In this document: piece by piece, positions 36,941-45,641 of the stretch | Position numbering within the stretch: the stretch's first letter is position 1 | How the letters are laid out: each line of letters begins with the position of its first letter | Origin: SB11 sp943370295 | GTDB lineage: Bacteria; Bacteroidota; Bacteroidia; UBA8524 | Direction: 5' to 3' | DNA length: 64,000 nt | NCBI GenBank assembly: GCA_943370295.1 | Contig: CALRQL020000013.1 | Span: 32,980 to 96,979 of the forward strand | The notes under the pieces: model-generated | Seen by the model: only the letters and a program-made list of their open reading frames with translations | Databases searched by the model: none | What the model was told of the DNA's origin: nothing | Position numbers and translations under genes: made by a program

Positions 36941-37312
36941 TTAGCTTGTAATTCTTTTGTCTTTAGCGGCATATTTAGCGTACACCAACAATGCGCCAAT
37001 TACCATCAGGTTTCTGAATATGTTCAGCATATCGTTTTCATTCGTTCCTGCTCTGGGTATGTGTACCATAAAAATCATTAAAAGTACATACAAGGCCATT
37101 AGTACTGTGGCTAATTTATCGTATTTACCCAATAAACAGCTGATGATAAACATTAGAATTAATACACCGGTGAAGTAATTCCAAAATACAGGGAAAGGCA
37201 GCCACGAGGGGACGAAACTTGCACCTACTAAAGGGTTTCCGAAGTGAAGCCCTACATACAGCAGAAACGACAACGGGAACAAATACCGGCCGACGGTTAA
37301 TAATCTTTCCAT
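36941..37312 (-). CDS. DoxX-like small membrane protein
   Basis: 123 residues, ATG start, with four hydrophobic segments (around 8-24, 42-60, 68-86 and 98-114). The layout and the FPLSFLLYVGLHFGNP opening resemble DoxX-like four-helix inner-membrane proteins, whose role is poorly defined (redox or quinone-related for some). It lies 13 bases downstream of the YCII gene at 37326, so the two are probably co-transcribed. Confidence 0.6.
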   Translation of the reverse strand: MERLLTVGRYLFPLSFLLYVGLHFGNPLVGASFVPSWLPFPVFWNYFTGVLILMFIISCLLGKYDKLATVLMALYVLLMIFMVHIPRAGTNENDMLNIFRNLMVIGALLVYAKYAAKDKRITS

Positions 37313-37325
37313 ATTATATTACAGA

Positions 37326-37682
37326 TTAATTAATCGGAAATGGCACCAAAGGCCTTATTTCTACTGAACTTTCGGGGTATTTTAAAATGGGACAGCTTTT
37401 AGCCCACTCTTGCACCTCGGTAATGGTTTCTGCCTTGCAGATAAGATAACCGGACACTAATACGCTGTTGGCTTCTTTGTAGGGTTGTCCGTTGTTTACA
37501 ACATCGTTGTTTACTATTGAACCGTCGTAAAGAATAGGAGCGGTGCCCACCAGCTTGCCCTGCATTGCAATGTTCCCAATCCACGATTGCCACTTGGGCA
37601 TATCTTCGGCCATGTCGTCTGTAGTTGCCAAATAACTGTTTGGCGCACTTGCATTGCGAAATAATAATAGATACTCTGTCAT
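37326..37682 (-). CDS. YCII-family protein
   Basis: 118 residues, ATG start. It is related to the YCII gene at 36238: TEYLLLFRNA, a central NNGQPYKEANSVLVSGYLICKAE where the usual DGPY is replaced by NGQPY, and a SCPILKYPESSVEIRPL end. The changed motif may alter the active site, if there is one. The Crp/Fnr-like gene 71 bases upstream on the same strand may control this and the DoxX-like gene. Confidence 0.8.
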   Translation of the reverse strand: MTEYLLLFRNASAPNSYLATTDDMAEDMPKWQSWIGNIAMQGKLVGTAPILYDGSIVNNDVVNNGQPYKEANSVLVSGYLICKAETITEVQEWAKSCPILKYPESSVEIRPLVPFPIN

Positions 37683-37753
37683 GGTTTTAAATTTTTAGTT
37701 TGAATTATGGTACAAAACTCAACATCTAAAACCGGTCGGATGATGACAAAAGT

Positions 37754-38323
37754 CTATAATTTGGCTTTTAGCCTACTAAACACGTCTTTGTTAATTCCTA
37801 AATAAGAAGCAATCAGTTTGCTCGAAACCCTTGTCATAAGTGAAGGCCTGTTTTGCATTATCCACTTTATCCTGTCAAGTGCTGATAATGATACGAATGT
37901 ATTTATCCTGTATACCGAGTTGGCGTAAGAAGCCTCAAGAATTTGTTTATATACAGCATCAAATTGTGGAACTCTCTCAATCATTTCACCAAATCCAAGC
38001 TTATCAATCGCTAAAAGATGGGTGGGCTCTACCGCTCTGATATTTTCACTTGCCGGTTGTCCGCTGCCAAAACTGATAAGTTCAGTACACCAGTTATCTT
38101 CGGTTACAATATCGCGGGTGGTTTCATTCATTTCATTATCATACACATACACTTGCAAACATCCCTTGGCAATAAAATATACGTGTTTACAAACTTCACC
38201 CTGCAACACAAGGTGTTCATTTCTTTTTACCTCAATCGGTGTGAACTTAGACAATACAAGATCCAAGTTTTCATGATTAGGCCCAAGTCGTTTAACTATA
38301 TGCTGCCTTAGGACATCTATCAT
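37754..38323 (-). CDS. Crp/Fnr-family transcription regulator
   Basis: 189 residues from ATG 38323, where MIDVLRQHIVKRLG begins as in related proteins; an upstream extension of 32 residues is unlikely. A cyclic-nucleotide-binding-type beta-roll spans about residues 12-120 (FTPIEVKRNEHLVLQGEVCKHVYFIAKG). The C-terminal helix-turn-helix includes SSKLIASYLGINKDVFSRLKAKL. The ligand is unknown; the cAMP-site arginine context is not apparent. It probably regulates the YCII/DoxX genes downstream. Confidence 0.85.
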   Translation of the reverse strand: MIDVLRQHIVKRLGPNHENLDLVLSKFTPIEVKRNEHLVLQGEVCKHVYFIAKGCLQVYVYDNEMNETTRDIVTEDNWCTELISFGSGQPASENIRAVEPTHLLAIDKLGFGEMIERVPQFDAVYKQILEASYANSVYRINTFVSLSALDRIKWIMQNRPSLMTRVSSKLIASYLGINKDVFSRLKAKL

Positions 38324-38420
38324 TTTGTTTTTAGACGATATGTGAGGAGAACAAGGAATAAAGTTGACATGGCAGCAAAATAATAAAAAAAACCGAAGCA
38401 TCTCTACTTCGGTTCTCAAG

Positions 38421-38506
38421 TGCCCGGGACGGGAATCGAACCCGTACTGGCATTACTGCCAACAGGATTTTAAGTCCTGCGCGTCTACCTATTCCGCCAC
38501 CCGGGC
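38421..38506 (-). tRNA. tRNA-Leu (anticodon TAA)
   Basis: Read on the minus strand, the acceptor arm GCCCGGG pairs with CCCGGGC, and the anticodon stem CAGGA/TCCTG holds the loop CTTAAAA with anticodon TAA. A long variable arm (TTGGCAGTAATGCCA) is present as expected for Leu, and the T arm has GGTTCGATTCC. The length is 86 bases. The CCA end is not encoded. Confidence 0.97.
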
Positions 38507-38586
38507 GGGTGGACTGTTTTTAACAAAAAACGGACTTGAGGGGCTTCCGGATAATTCCGTTTCTCTCAAATCCGTTACCATTTTTG

Positions 38587-38659
38587 AGCGGGAGACGAGG
38601 CTCGAACCCGCGACCTCAACCTTGGCAAGGTTGCGCTCTACCAACTGAGCTACTCCCGC
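38587..38659 (-). tRNA. tRNA-Gly (anticodon GCC)
   Basis: On the minus strand, acceptor GCGGGAG pairs with CTCCCGC, the D arm is AGCTCAGTTGGTAGAGC, and the anticodon stem CAACC/GGTTG holds TTGCCAA with anticodon GCC. The T arm contains GGTTCGAGCC. The length is 73 bases, CCA not encoded. It lies 80 bases upstream of tRNA-Leu on the same strand, so the two probably share a transcript. Confidence 0.97.
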
Positions 38660-38982
38660 ATTTTCCCGTGTACCGGTGTTCCGTTTGGGGAGTGCAAATA
38701 TAGTACTCTTTACATTCAACACAATAGCAAGGCCAAAAAATCTTTAAATTTTTTTCTTGTCTGCCCCCTTGTAGCGGGTGTTTTAAGGGTGTAGTACACA
38801 GATTTTCAATAAGATTTATGCGAGCAGTGATTGTTAAAAAAAGTTTAAATTTTCTTTAAGCTTAGCGGTGCTTTGAGGTGAATTTCCGTTTTTTTAAGAA
38901 CAAAATATTGCTTAGGGTATCACTTGGTTGTGCTTTTATAAAAAGAACGCTTATTTTCACACCGCTAACTGCAACTAACTGT

Positions 38983-40143
38983 ATGAACCAGCGAATTAAG
39001 ATTTTAGACGGGTTTAGGGCACTTGCCATATTGCCTGTAGTGCTTTTTCACTTTTTTACCCGTTGGACACCTCCCTTTAACGACGTATCGCTGTATCCGT
39101 ACGGGTCTGATTATGATTATTTTATGTTTGGCAAAATGGGGGTGCAGTTTTTCTTTATTATCAGCGGGTTTGTAATTGTGTACACCCTGGATAATACTCA
39201 AAACCTTAAGCAATTTTGGATACGTCGTTTCATACGGTTGTACCCAACCATGGTAATTGCCTCGCTGATAACGCTTACCGTAATTAATCTTTTTGATTTT
39301 TCGGGCTACTTTGCGGCTAACGGTAAGATACAGAATATGCTATCGAGCCTTACATTCCTTCCTCCGTGGAATTTGGAAACGATTTTCAGAAATAAACTGG
39401 AGTTTGAATACATCGACGGGGCGTATTGGTCGCTGTGGTACGAGATTTTGTTCTACATCCTTTGCAGCGTGTTGTACTTTGCCAATACCAAAAACTTCTT
39501 CCGGAATTTTGTAGTGGTATCATTTCTCATCATAGCCGGTGGCACTTTTTTCGATAATCTTAGCGATGGTAAATTTTTGGGAATGGCTATCAATCCCCAA
39601 TCGTCGGTAATTAAATTATTGGGTTATCCGTTTAATTTATTCCCGTTGCACAGGCATTTGGTGTTTTTTCAGGCAGGATTTTTCTTTTATCACCTGTTTA
39701 AAGCTCGGCACGGTGATTATAAAATTGATAACTTCTTTAAAATTGCAATGGGATTAAGCTTTGCGGTATTCTGTTACTATTCATACTATCATTACCTGCA
39801 TAGTTTTGAAATGATGAATGTTGTGGCCGTAATGCTGATTTTCGCCTTGATGCTGGCTATGTTCCTCACCTTTATTTATTACCCCAAAACATTGGCCTTT
39901 TTTGAAACCAAATGGATGGTAGAGATTGGATTAAGTTCTTACTTTTTATACCTCATCCACCAAAACATAGGCGGGGTGATTTTGAACGATGTTAAAGACA
40001 TTTCGTTATTTGCCAACCCTTTGTTACCGCTTGTACTGATGGTGTTTTTTGTGGCGTTTAGTATTTTTTATACCCGTAAGATTGATAAACCCATTTCAAA
40101 AGCACTGCGCAAAGTGTTTAAGTTGGATGCGCATAAGAAATAA
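38983..40143 (+). CDS. Acyltransferase family 3 (OafA/YrhL-like) membrane protein
   Basis: 386 residues from ATG 38983, since KILDGFRALAILPVVLFHF is the typical start; a TTG-type longer frame adds 35 unlike residues. Ten or so hydrophobic segments are visible. The conserved His in VLFHFFTRW and Arg in WIRRFIRLYP (near 80) are the usual acyltransferase-3 features, and FFIISGFVI matches the second. The family O-acetylates or otherwise acylates surface sugars at the inner membrane. No polysaccharide genes adjoin, so the target is unknown. Confidence 0.88.
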   Translation: MNQRIKILDGFRALAILPVVLFHFFTRWTPPFNDVSLYPYGSDYDYFMFGKMGVQFFFIISGFVIVYTLDNTQNLKQFWIRRFIRLYPTMVIASLITLTVINLFDFSGYFAANGKIQNMLSSLTFLPPWNLETIFRNKLEFEYIDGAYWSLWYEILFYILCSVLYFANTKNFFRNFVVVSFLIIAGGTFFDNLSDGKFLGMAINPQSSVIKLLGYPFNLFPLHRHLVFFQAGFFFYHLFKARHGDYKIDNFFKIAMGLSFAVFCYYSYYHYLHSFEMMNVVAVMLIFALMLAMFLTFIYYPKTLAFFETKWMVEIGLSSYFLYLIHQNIGGVILNDVKDISLFANPLLPLVLMVFFVAFSIFYTRKIDKPISKALRKVFKLDAHKK

Positions 40144-40328
40144 CTTTTAGTGGTTGGTTGTTAGTGATTTGTGTATTGCCCCCCCCGATAACTAAAATGC
40201 TGACGGAGAGTGCGGTTGCTAAACAGTTTAACATGCCCCAAAACTAGTCACTAAAAACTACAATGCTTAGTATAAAATACGGTGGCGGATATTGCAAAAA
40301 CCTATAACTTAGCAAAAAACATACTGCG

Positions 40329-40847
40329 TTGAGAGTACTGCTTGTCCTTATTTTTGTTGTTACCACGATTTTTGGCTGTGCCGACAAAACACCCTTGTTG
40401 CAGATTAATGCATCAGCAAAAGTTACAGACGGCAATACCATCCACAACCTTATACAAACAGGGTCTTATACACCGCTTACGGATAGTAGCCAACTGGCTA
40501 AATACCTAAGCCCTGCTGAAACTGCCGATGCCTTGCAAAACCAACTCACCAAAACGTATAGCTTATATAAAGACGTAGGCACCATGGATGGTTTTTTGGT
40601 GAAGGTCCTACTACTCAATCAAAACAAAAACGGCAAAGAGTGCTACACTTATCAACTGCGCAGTTACGACAAGGCCGGCAAGCTAACAGATATTTTTGAG
40701 TTTGCCGTGTGGGACGCAGTTGATAACCGCTATTGCTCGGGCACGCTTAGCCGCGAGTGGATTATTAACCGCACTTGCAATACAACTACCGAAGTTTGGC
40801 AACTGATAAACAGTGGTCGTTTTGTGGCTTCATCTTTCCATAAATAA
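40329..40847 (+). CDS. Small lipoprotein, function unknown
   Basis: 172 residues with a TTG start at 40329, supported because the lipoprotein signal begins at once (RVLLVLIFVVTTIFGC, Cys17). No ATG is available in frame before the signal. The mature part has no membrane segments and contains four Cys in the second half (KECYTY, NRYCSG, NRTCNT). I recognise no family. It precedes the MacB-like permease by 90 bases on the same strand and could be co-transcribed. Confidence 0.6.
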   Translation: MRVLLVLIFVVTTIFGCADKTPLLQINASAKVTDGNTIHNLIQTGSYTPLTDSSQLAKYLSPAETADALQNQLTKTYSLYKDVGTMDGFLVKVLLLNQNKNGKECYTYQLRSYDKAGKLTDIFEFAVWDAVDNRYCSGTLSREWIINRTCNTTTEVWQLINSGRFVASSFHK

Positions 40848-40937
40848 TCTTTTATCGAAGGTTTGGGGCTCTATACAGATAATTTTTTTGCCCCTTGATG
40901 TTAATTTTCCACTTTTGAAAGTGTAATTAGCCACCTC

Positions 40938-42176
40938 TTGAATTTTAAAGATACTTTAAACCTCTCGCTTGACTCGATAAAGATAAACAAGCTGCGCACC
41001 ACCATCACGGCGCTTATTATAGCTATCGGTATTATGGCGTTGGTAGGCATTTTATCCTCAATTGATGCTATGAAGGTGTACCTTACCAAAAGTTTTTCTG
41101 AAATGGGTGCAAACACTTTCAGTATCAAAAACCGAGGCGGTAACTTTAGGATGGGCGGACCCGGTAAGCGCATCAATTACCCTAAAATATCGTATGAAGA
41201 GGCGGTTGATTTCAGGCAGGAATTTAATTTCCCTTCTGCCATCGTTTCAGCCTCTGTAAACGTATCGTTTGCCAGCACTGCCAAGTACCAATCTCGCAAA
41301 ACAAACCCTAATACATTAGTGCTTGGGGTGGATGAGAACTACCTTACCGTATCCGGCTATAAAATTTCTAAAGGGCGTAATATTTCTACGGGCGATATGG
41401 AGGCCATGACTCCTGTTGCCATTATTGGGACTGATATTGTAGGTAAATTATTTCCTAATAAAGAAAACCCTATTGACAAAGAAATATCAGTTGGCGGGGT
41501 GAAAATGAGAGTTATCGGGGTGCTTGAATCAAAAGGTAACTCAGTTGGGTTTGGCGGCGGTGATAAGCTTATTTATGTGCCGCTAACATTTGCCAAATTC
41601 AGGCTAATGAATATGCCTTCTTCTTATGCACTTTCGGTAATGGTAAACGACCCCAAAATGATTGACCTTGCCATGTCTGAGGCCGAAGGGGTTTTTCGCA
41701 AAGTGCGAAAAGTAAATTCTTTTGGTGACAATAACTTTCAGCTCACAAAAAGCGATGGTTTGGCACAGGAGTTTATTAAAAACCTAAGTTTGCTAACCCT
41801 TGCCGCCACTGTTATTGGAGCCATTACTATTTTTGGTGCAGCTATAGGTTTAATGAATATTATGCTTGTAACAGTTACTGAGCGTACCCGTGAAATTGGT
41901 ATCCGTAAATCATTGGGAGCAACCCCTGCCATTATACGCAAACAATTTTTATACGAAGCCGTAACCATTTGCCAATTAGGTGGTGCAGGCGGTATATTGC
42001 TGGGCATATTAATCGGTAATATTATCTCGGGTGCTTTGGGCGTAGGGTTTATTATGCCTTGGGGGCCAATTATTATTGCTTTAATACTTTGTACTATAGT
42101 TGGCTTGGCAGCGGGCTACTACCCTGCGCAAAAGGCTGCTAAACTAGACCCTATTGAGGCTTTGCGCTTTGAATAA
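40938..42176 (+). CDS. MacB-like ABC transporter permease
   Basis: 412 residues, TTG start at 40938 giving NFKDTLNLSLDSIKINKLRTTITALIIAIGIM, the usual opening of MacB/FtsX-like permeases. The first transmembrane helix (residues 22-44) is followed by a large periplasmic domain (45-280) and three C-terminal helices; the VTERTREIGIRKSLGAT coupling segment near 315 and the end KAAKLDPIEALRFE are diagnostic. It would work with an ATPase and periplasmic partners in export or lipoprotein handling, but no ATPase gene is adjacent. Confidence 0.9.
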   Translation: MNFKDTLNLSLDSIKINKLRTTITALIIAIGIMALVGILSSIDAMKVYLTKSFSEMGANTFSIKNRGGNFRMGGPGKRINYPKISYEEAVDFRQEFNFPSAIVSASVNVSFASTAKYQSRKTNPNTLVLGVDENYLTVSGYKISKGRNISTGDMEAMTPVAIIGTDIVGKLFPNKENPIDKEISVGGVKMRVIGVLESKGNSVGFGGGDKLIYVPLTFAKFRLMNMPSSYALSVMVNDPKMIDLAMSEAEGVFRKVRKVNSFGDNNFQLTKSDGLAQEFIKNLSLLTLAATVIGAITIFGAAIGLMNIMLVTVTERTREIGIRKSLGATPAIIRKQFLYEAVTICQLGGAGGILLGILIGNIISGALGVGFIMPWGPIIIALILCTIVGLAAGYYPAQKAAKLDPIEALRFE

Positions 42177-42328
42177 CCACCCGGTTATCTTAGCTATAAA
42201 AATAAACAGGTAATAACCTTTAACACAAAGGTTTATTTATTAATCAAAAACACTCTTGTTTTAAAGGGATGATTTCCATCATTTTACATATCGGTTAATG
42301 AGTGTAAATAGCATCAAAAACTGATGTT

Positions 42329-42778
42329 ATGAAACACATTTTAACCGTATGTTTAATTACAATATTGGTATTACAAGCAATAACCGGCTTGTGGGGCGGT
42401 GCTTTTTTGATAATTGCCCCCGATGGGAGCTTGTTTGATATGCCCGTTTCAGCACTAAAAAATAGCCCGTTTACTACTTTTTTGATACCCGGCTTGGCGT
42501 TGTTGGTTTTGTTAGGAATTGTACCGGCATTTGCAGCTTACGGCATGATAGCCCGCCCAAAGTGGAAATGGCCTCAAAAACTAAACGTTTACAGCAACCA
42601 ATTTTGGGCATGGACTTTTGCCCTTTATACAGGGTTAATGCTGATAATATGGATTGATGTTCAGGTAGCTGTTATTGGCTACGGCGATGTGTTGCAGGCC
42701 ATTTATGCGGTTGTGGGGCTGGCAATAACAATACTTAGCTTACTACCGGCAGTTAAAAACAACTATGCAACGGGGTGA
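42329..42778 (+). CDS. Four-helix membrane protein, function unknown
   Basis: 149 residues, ATG start. Four hydrophobic segments lie near residues 5-30, 48-70, 90-110 and 118-138. Short conserved-looking features are GLWGGAFLIIAPDG and PKWKWPQKLNVY. Proteins of this size and layout are common in Bacteroidota and Actinobacteria but unassigned. The stop is 14 bases from the end of the converging carbonic anhydrase gene. Confidence 0.6.
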   Translation: MKHILTVCLITILVLQAITGLWGGAFLIIAPDGSLFDMPVSALKNSPFTTFLIPGLALLVLLGIVPAFAAYGMIARPKWKWPQKLNVYSNQFWAWTFALYTGLMLIIWIDVQVAVIGYGDVLQAIYAVVGLAITILSLLPAVKNNYATG

Positions 42779-42791
42779 GAAACTCCCTCTA

Positions 42792-43424
42792 CTATGCGGG
42801 CTTCAAATCGTATATGGAGCGTATTTCAGCAAAACGGGCTCCCATATCAAGATTTAGGTCTTTCAGGTTTCCGGTGCGCACATCAAACACCCAGCCATGT
42901 ACAGTGGGGAAACCTGTTTTGTACCACATACGCTGCACGTGGTCTATTTTGATTATATTAAGGCATTGTTCAAGCACGTTAAGCTCCACCAAACGGTCAA
43001 AGCGGCGTTGCTCCTCCTTAATAGCATCCAGTTCTGCTCTGTGTAAGCGATACACATCGCGCAAGGTTTGCAGCCAACTGTTCAGTTGCCCCATATCACT
43101 GGGATTAAGAGCAGCCTTTATCCCCCCACATTCATAGTGTCCGCACACAATAATATGTTTCACCTTTAAAAACTCAACAGCATATTGCACCACTGCATTT
43201 ATATTGTTATCGGTATTCACTACCAAATTAGCCACGTTGCGGTGGATAAACACCTCACCGGGCTTAACCCCCATAAGGTCTTCGGCAGTTACGCGGCTGT
43301 CAGAACATCCAATGTATAAAAATTCAGGGTGCTGGCCTTTTGAAAGTTCTTTAAAATAATCAGGGTCAACCGATAATTTTTCAGCCACCCATTTCTTATT
43401 GTTTTCAAATATTTTCTCAAACAT
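42792..43424 (-). CDS. Beta-class carbonic anhydrase
   Basis: 210 residues from ATG 43424 (a GTG three codons earlier is less likely). It interconverts carbon dioxide and bicarbonate. The zinc-site elements are complete: FLYIGCSDSRV with Cys and the Asp-Arg pair near residue 41, and VCGHYECGGIKAAL with His and Cys near 100. The fold continues through FIHRNVANLV and a C-terminal HGWVFDVRTG segment. The length is normal for bacterial Can-type enzymes. It lies downstream of the homogentisate dioxygenase gene on the same strand, 19 bases apart. Confidence 0.95.
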   Translation of the reverse strand: MFEKIFENNKKWVAEKLSVDPDYFKELSKGQHPEFLYIGCSDSRVTAEDLMGVKPGEVFIHRNVANLVVNTDNNINAVVQYAVEFLKVKHIIVCGHYECGGIKAALNPSDMGQLNSWLQTLRDVYRLHRAELDAIKEEQRRFDRLVELNVLEQCLNIIKIDHVQRMWYKTGFPTVHGWVFDVRTGNLKDLNLDMGARFAEIRSIYDLKPA

Positions 43425-43443
43425 GGTATTCACAAGCTATGCA

Positions 43444-44601
43444 CTATTCAACCCAACTTTTCCAGTAACTTGGGTCTTCAAGGGCAAGAGCCTGTTCTGT
43501 AATTTGTAGCGGGTAAAAAGGGTCAATCATTACTGCTAATTCTTTGGTTTCCTTTGCCCCTATTGATTTTTCAACCGTGCCGGGATGTGGTCCGTGGGGT
43601 ATGCCTTTGGGGTGCAGGGTAATCATACCGCGCTCTACGTGTTTACGGCTCATAAAATCACCATCTACGTAATACAAAATCTCGTCGCTATCAACGTTGC
43701 TGTGATTGTAGGGTGCAGGTACTGCTTCGGGGTGGTAATCAAACAAACGGGGACAAAACGAGCAGATAACAAAGTTATGCCCTTCAAAAGTTTGATGCAC
43801 CGGAGGCGGTTGGTGTACACGGCCTGTAATAGGTTCAAAGTTATGGATTGAAAACCCGTAGGGGTAAACATAACCGTCCCAGCCGATAGCATCAAACGGA
43901 TGGGTGGCGTATGTGTACGGCCACATCATGCCCTGCTTTTTAATCATTACCTTATAATCCCCTTTTTCGTCGTAGGTTGTGAGGTTTTCGGGCAGTTTAA
44001 TATCGCGCTCGCAATATGGACTGTGCTCAAGCAATTGCCCAAAATTGTTGCGATAGCGTTTTGGAGGAACAATGGGACTAAACGATTCGGTGATAAACAA
44101 ACGATTATTTTCTTTGTCAAACTCAAGCTGATAGATAGTACCGCGGGGTATCACTAAATAATCACCATACTCAAACGGTATTTCGCCGTACAACGTTTTT
44201 AGCTTGCCGGTGCCCTCGTGTACAAAAATCACCTCATCCGCATCTGTATTTTTAAAAAAGTAATCGGTAGTTGATTTTTTAGGGGCAGCACTGCTAATAT
44301 GTAAATCGTTGTTTACTAATAAAGGCACCCGACTTTCGAGGTAATCATCTACAGCAGGCACATTATAGGTTAAAAAACTGCGGTGCTGCATGTTTTTAGC
44401 CACCGCCACTTTAGGCTCTACGCTGTAGGGCGTGCCGATGGCTTTTACCAACGTAGGCGGATGACAATGATATACCAGTGAATATATGTTTGAGAAACCT
44501 TCGGTAGATACTAATTCTTCTGCATACAAATTGCCATCGGGCTTGCGGTACACAGTGTGGCGCTTTTGGGGTATTGCCCCCATTTTATAATAAAACGGCA
44601 T
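43444..44601 (-). CDS. hmgA: Homogentisate 1,2-dioxygenase
   Basis: 385 residues from ATG 44601. An ATG six codons upstream is in frame but precedes a perfect -7 box lying between the two, so the shorter form is preferred. The enzyme opens the ring of homogentisate in tyrosine and phenylalanine breakdown. Cupin-type features are visible: the DEVIFVHEGTGKL and GDYLVIPRGTIYQLEF blocks, and the iron-ligand region with HNFVICSFCPRLFDYHPEAVPAPYNH. It implies aerobic aromatic amino acid use; the other pathway genes are not in the window. Confidence 0.94.
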   Translation of the reverse strand: MPFYYKMGAIPQKRHTVYRKPDGNLYAEELVSTEGFSNIYSLVYHCHPPTLVKAIGTPYSVEPKVAVAKNMQHRSFLTYNVPAVDDYLESRVPLLVNNDLHISSAAPKKSTTDYFFKNTDADEVIFVHEGTGKLKTLYGEIPFEYGDYLVIPRGTIYQLEFDKENNRLFITESFSPIVPPKRYRNNFGQLLEHSPYCERDIKLPENLTTYDEKGDYKVMIKKQGMMWPYTYATHPFDAIGWDGYVYPYGFSIHNFEPITGRVHQPPPVHQTFEGHNFVICSFCPRLFDYHPEAVPAPYNHSNVDSDEILYYVDGDFMSRKHVERGMITLHPKGIPHGPHPGTVEKSIGAKETKELAVMIDPFYPLQITEQALALEDPSYWKSWVE

Positions 44602-44605
44602 ATTG

Positions 44606-44613
44606 CAAAGATA
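44606..44613 (-). promoter_or_regulatory. TAnnTTTG -7 box immediately upstream of hmgA
   Basis: On the minus strand TATCTTTG ends four bases before the ATG at 44601 and lies inside the longer alternative coding frame. This argues for a nearly leaderless transcript and for the shorter start. Confidence 0.55.
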
Positions 44614-44619
44614 TATCAT

Positions 44620-45089
44620 TTAGTAGTTATCAGTAAACATTCAACAACGGTTGGACACCTGAAAATCTACTATGTAATTTTAACTCTAAGAACTAAATTC
44701 AAAAAAAGAGCGAATCTTCCATCATTAAGAAGCTTGCCGAAGTAATCCTGCCTTCATATACTAATGGATTGCTTTATCAGCCAAAGACAGCTTTCTCGCC
44801 ATGACGATAGTCGTAGCAAGTACTCCATCCACACTTATTAGTCAAAAGTATAGGAAAACTGTCAGAAAAATGAACTCTTTACTAATGGTGCATGAACCTG
44901 AATTTCAATTTGATTATATTACAGATAGAAGATAGAAAGGTCTAAATTAGAATTTGGGCTAAGTGCTTCGAGGTTGTCTCTCCCCACTTCCTGTCGATTA
45001 ATAACTACATTACAAGGTTAAAGGAGCTTAGCAAAGTATAATTTAGGGGTTAAACATCCATAGCCTATAGCTTCAATAACTTAAAACCC
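44620..45089. repeat. Gene-free gap with a decayed palindromic repeat half
   Basis: No gene is visible in 470 bases. At 44765-44807, GGATTGCTTTATCAGCC, then AAGACAGCTTTCTCG and CCATGACGA, match one half of the CGTCATTGCGAG element (in reverse) with several changes, so this is an old copy. The remainder shows nothing recognisable. Confidence 0.6.
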
Positions 45090-45635
45090 TTACCCGTTGT
45101 CTATGGACAGTTGATTGTTAACTATTTCCCAAAGAGCTACCGCGGTGGCTACCGAAACGTTTAGTGAATGCTTGGTGCCGAATTGGGGTATTTCTACCAA
45201 TACGTCGCACAAATCAACCGCTTGTTGGCTGATGCCATCTACCTCGCTGCCTGCTATCAGGGCTATTTTTGGGTGGTTTTCAAGTTCCCACTCATTCAAA
45301 AAAATGCTTTTTTCGGTTTGCTCCAAACCCGCTACGGTGTAACCCTCGGCTTTTAATTCGGTAATGGCATCGGTAACGGTAGCAAAATGTTTCCATTCCA
45401 CACTAAGTTCAGAACCCAATGCCGTTTTGTGGATTTCTTTGTGCGGGGGAGTACCCGTAATGCCGCATAAATACACCGCTTGCACCTTAAAAGCATCCGC
45501 CGTGCGGAAGATAGAACCCACGTTGTGCATACTGCGCACATCGTCAAGCACCACTATCACCGGAAACTTACCAGTTTTCCTATATTCATCCACACTTAAG
45601 CGGTTTAACTCAATATTCTTTAATTTGCGCACCAT
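45090..45635 (-). CDS. SpoU/TrmH-family RNA methyltransferase
   Basis: 181 residues, ATG start. The SPOUT motifs are clear: VVLDDVRSMHNVGSIFRTADAF near residue 30, ALIAGSEVDGIS near 130, and VEIPQFGTKHSLNVSVATAVALWE near 155, which forms the knotted cofactor site. The family 2'-O-methylates a ribose in tRNA or rRNA using S-adenosylmethionine. There is no N-terminal RNA-binding extension, and the specific target cannot be inferred. It is divergent from mutS, six bases away, so both promoters overlap the opposite gene. Confidence 0.9.
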   Translation of the reverse strand: MVRKLKNIELNRLSVDEYRKTGKFPVIVVLDDVRSMHNVGSIFRTADAFKVQAVYLCGITGTPPHKEIHKTALGSELSVEWKHFATVTDAITELKAEGYTVAGLEQTEKSIFLNEWELENHPKIALIAGSEVDGISQQAVDLCDVLVEIPQFGTKHSLNVSVATAVALWEIVNNQLSIDNG

Positions 45636-45641
45636 ATCACT

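Noticed and set aside
36845..37081. Plus-strand frame of 78 codons
   Set aside because: It lies opposite the DoxX-like gene and starts in a hairpin; no family features.
38421..38659. tRNA pair as an integration site
   Set aside because: No duplicated tRNA 3' end, integrase or composition shift was seen next to the tRNAs.
38489..38722. Minus-strand reading frame of 77 codons
   Set aside because: It spans tRNA-Gly and the end of tRNA-Leu; the GVAQLVER-like stretch is a well-known false translation of a tRNA.
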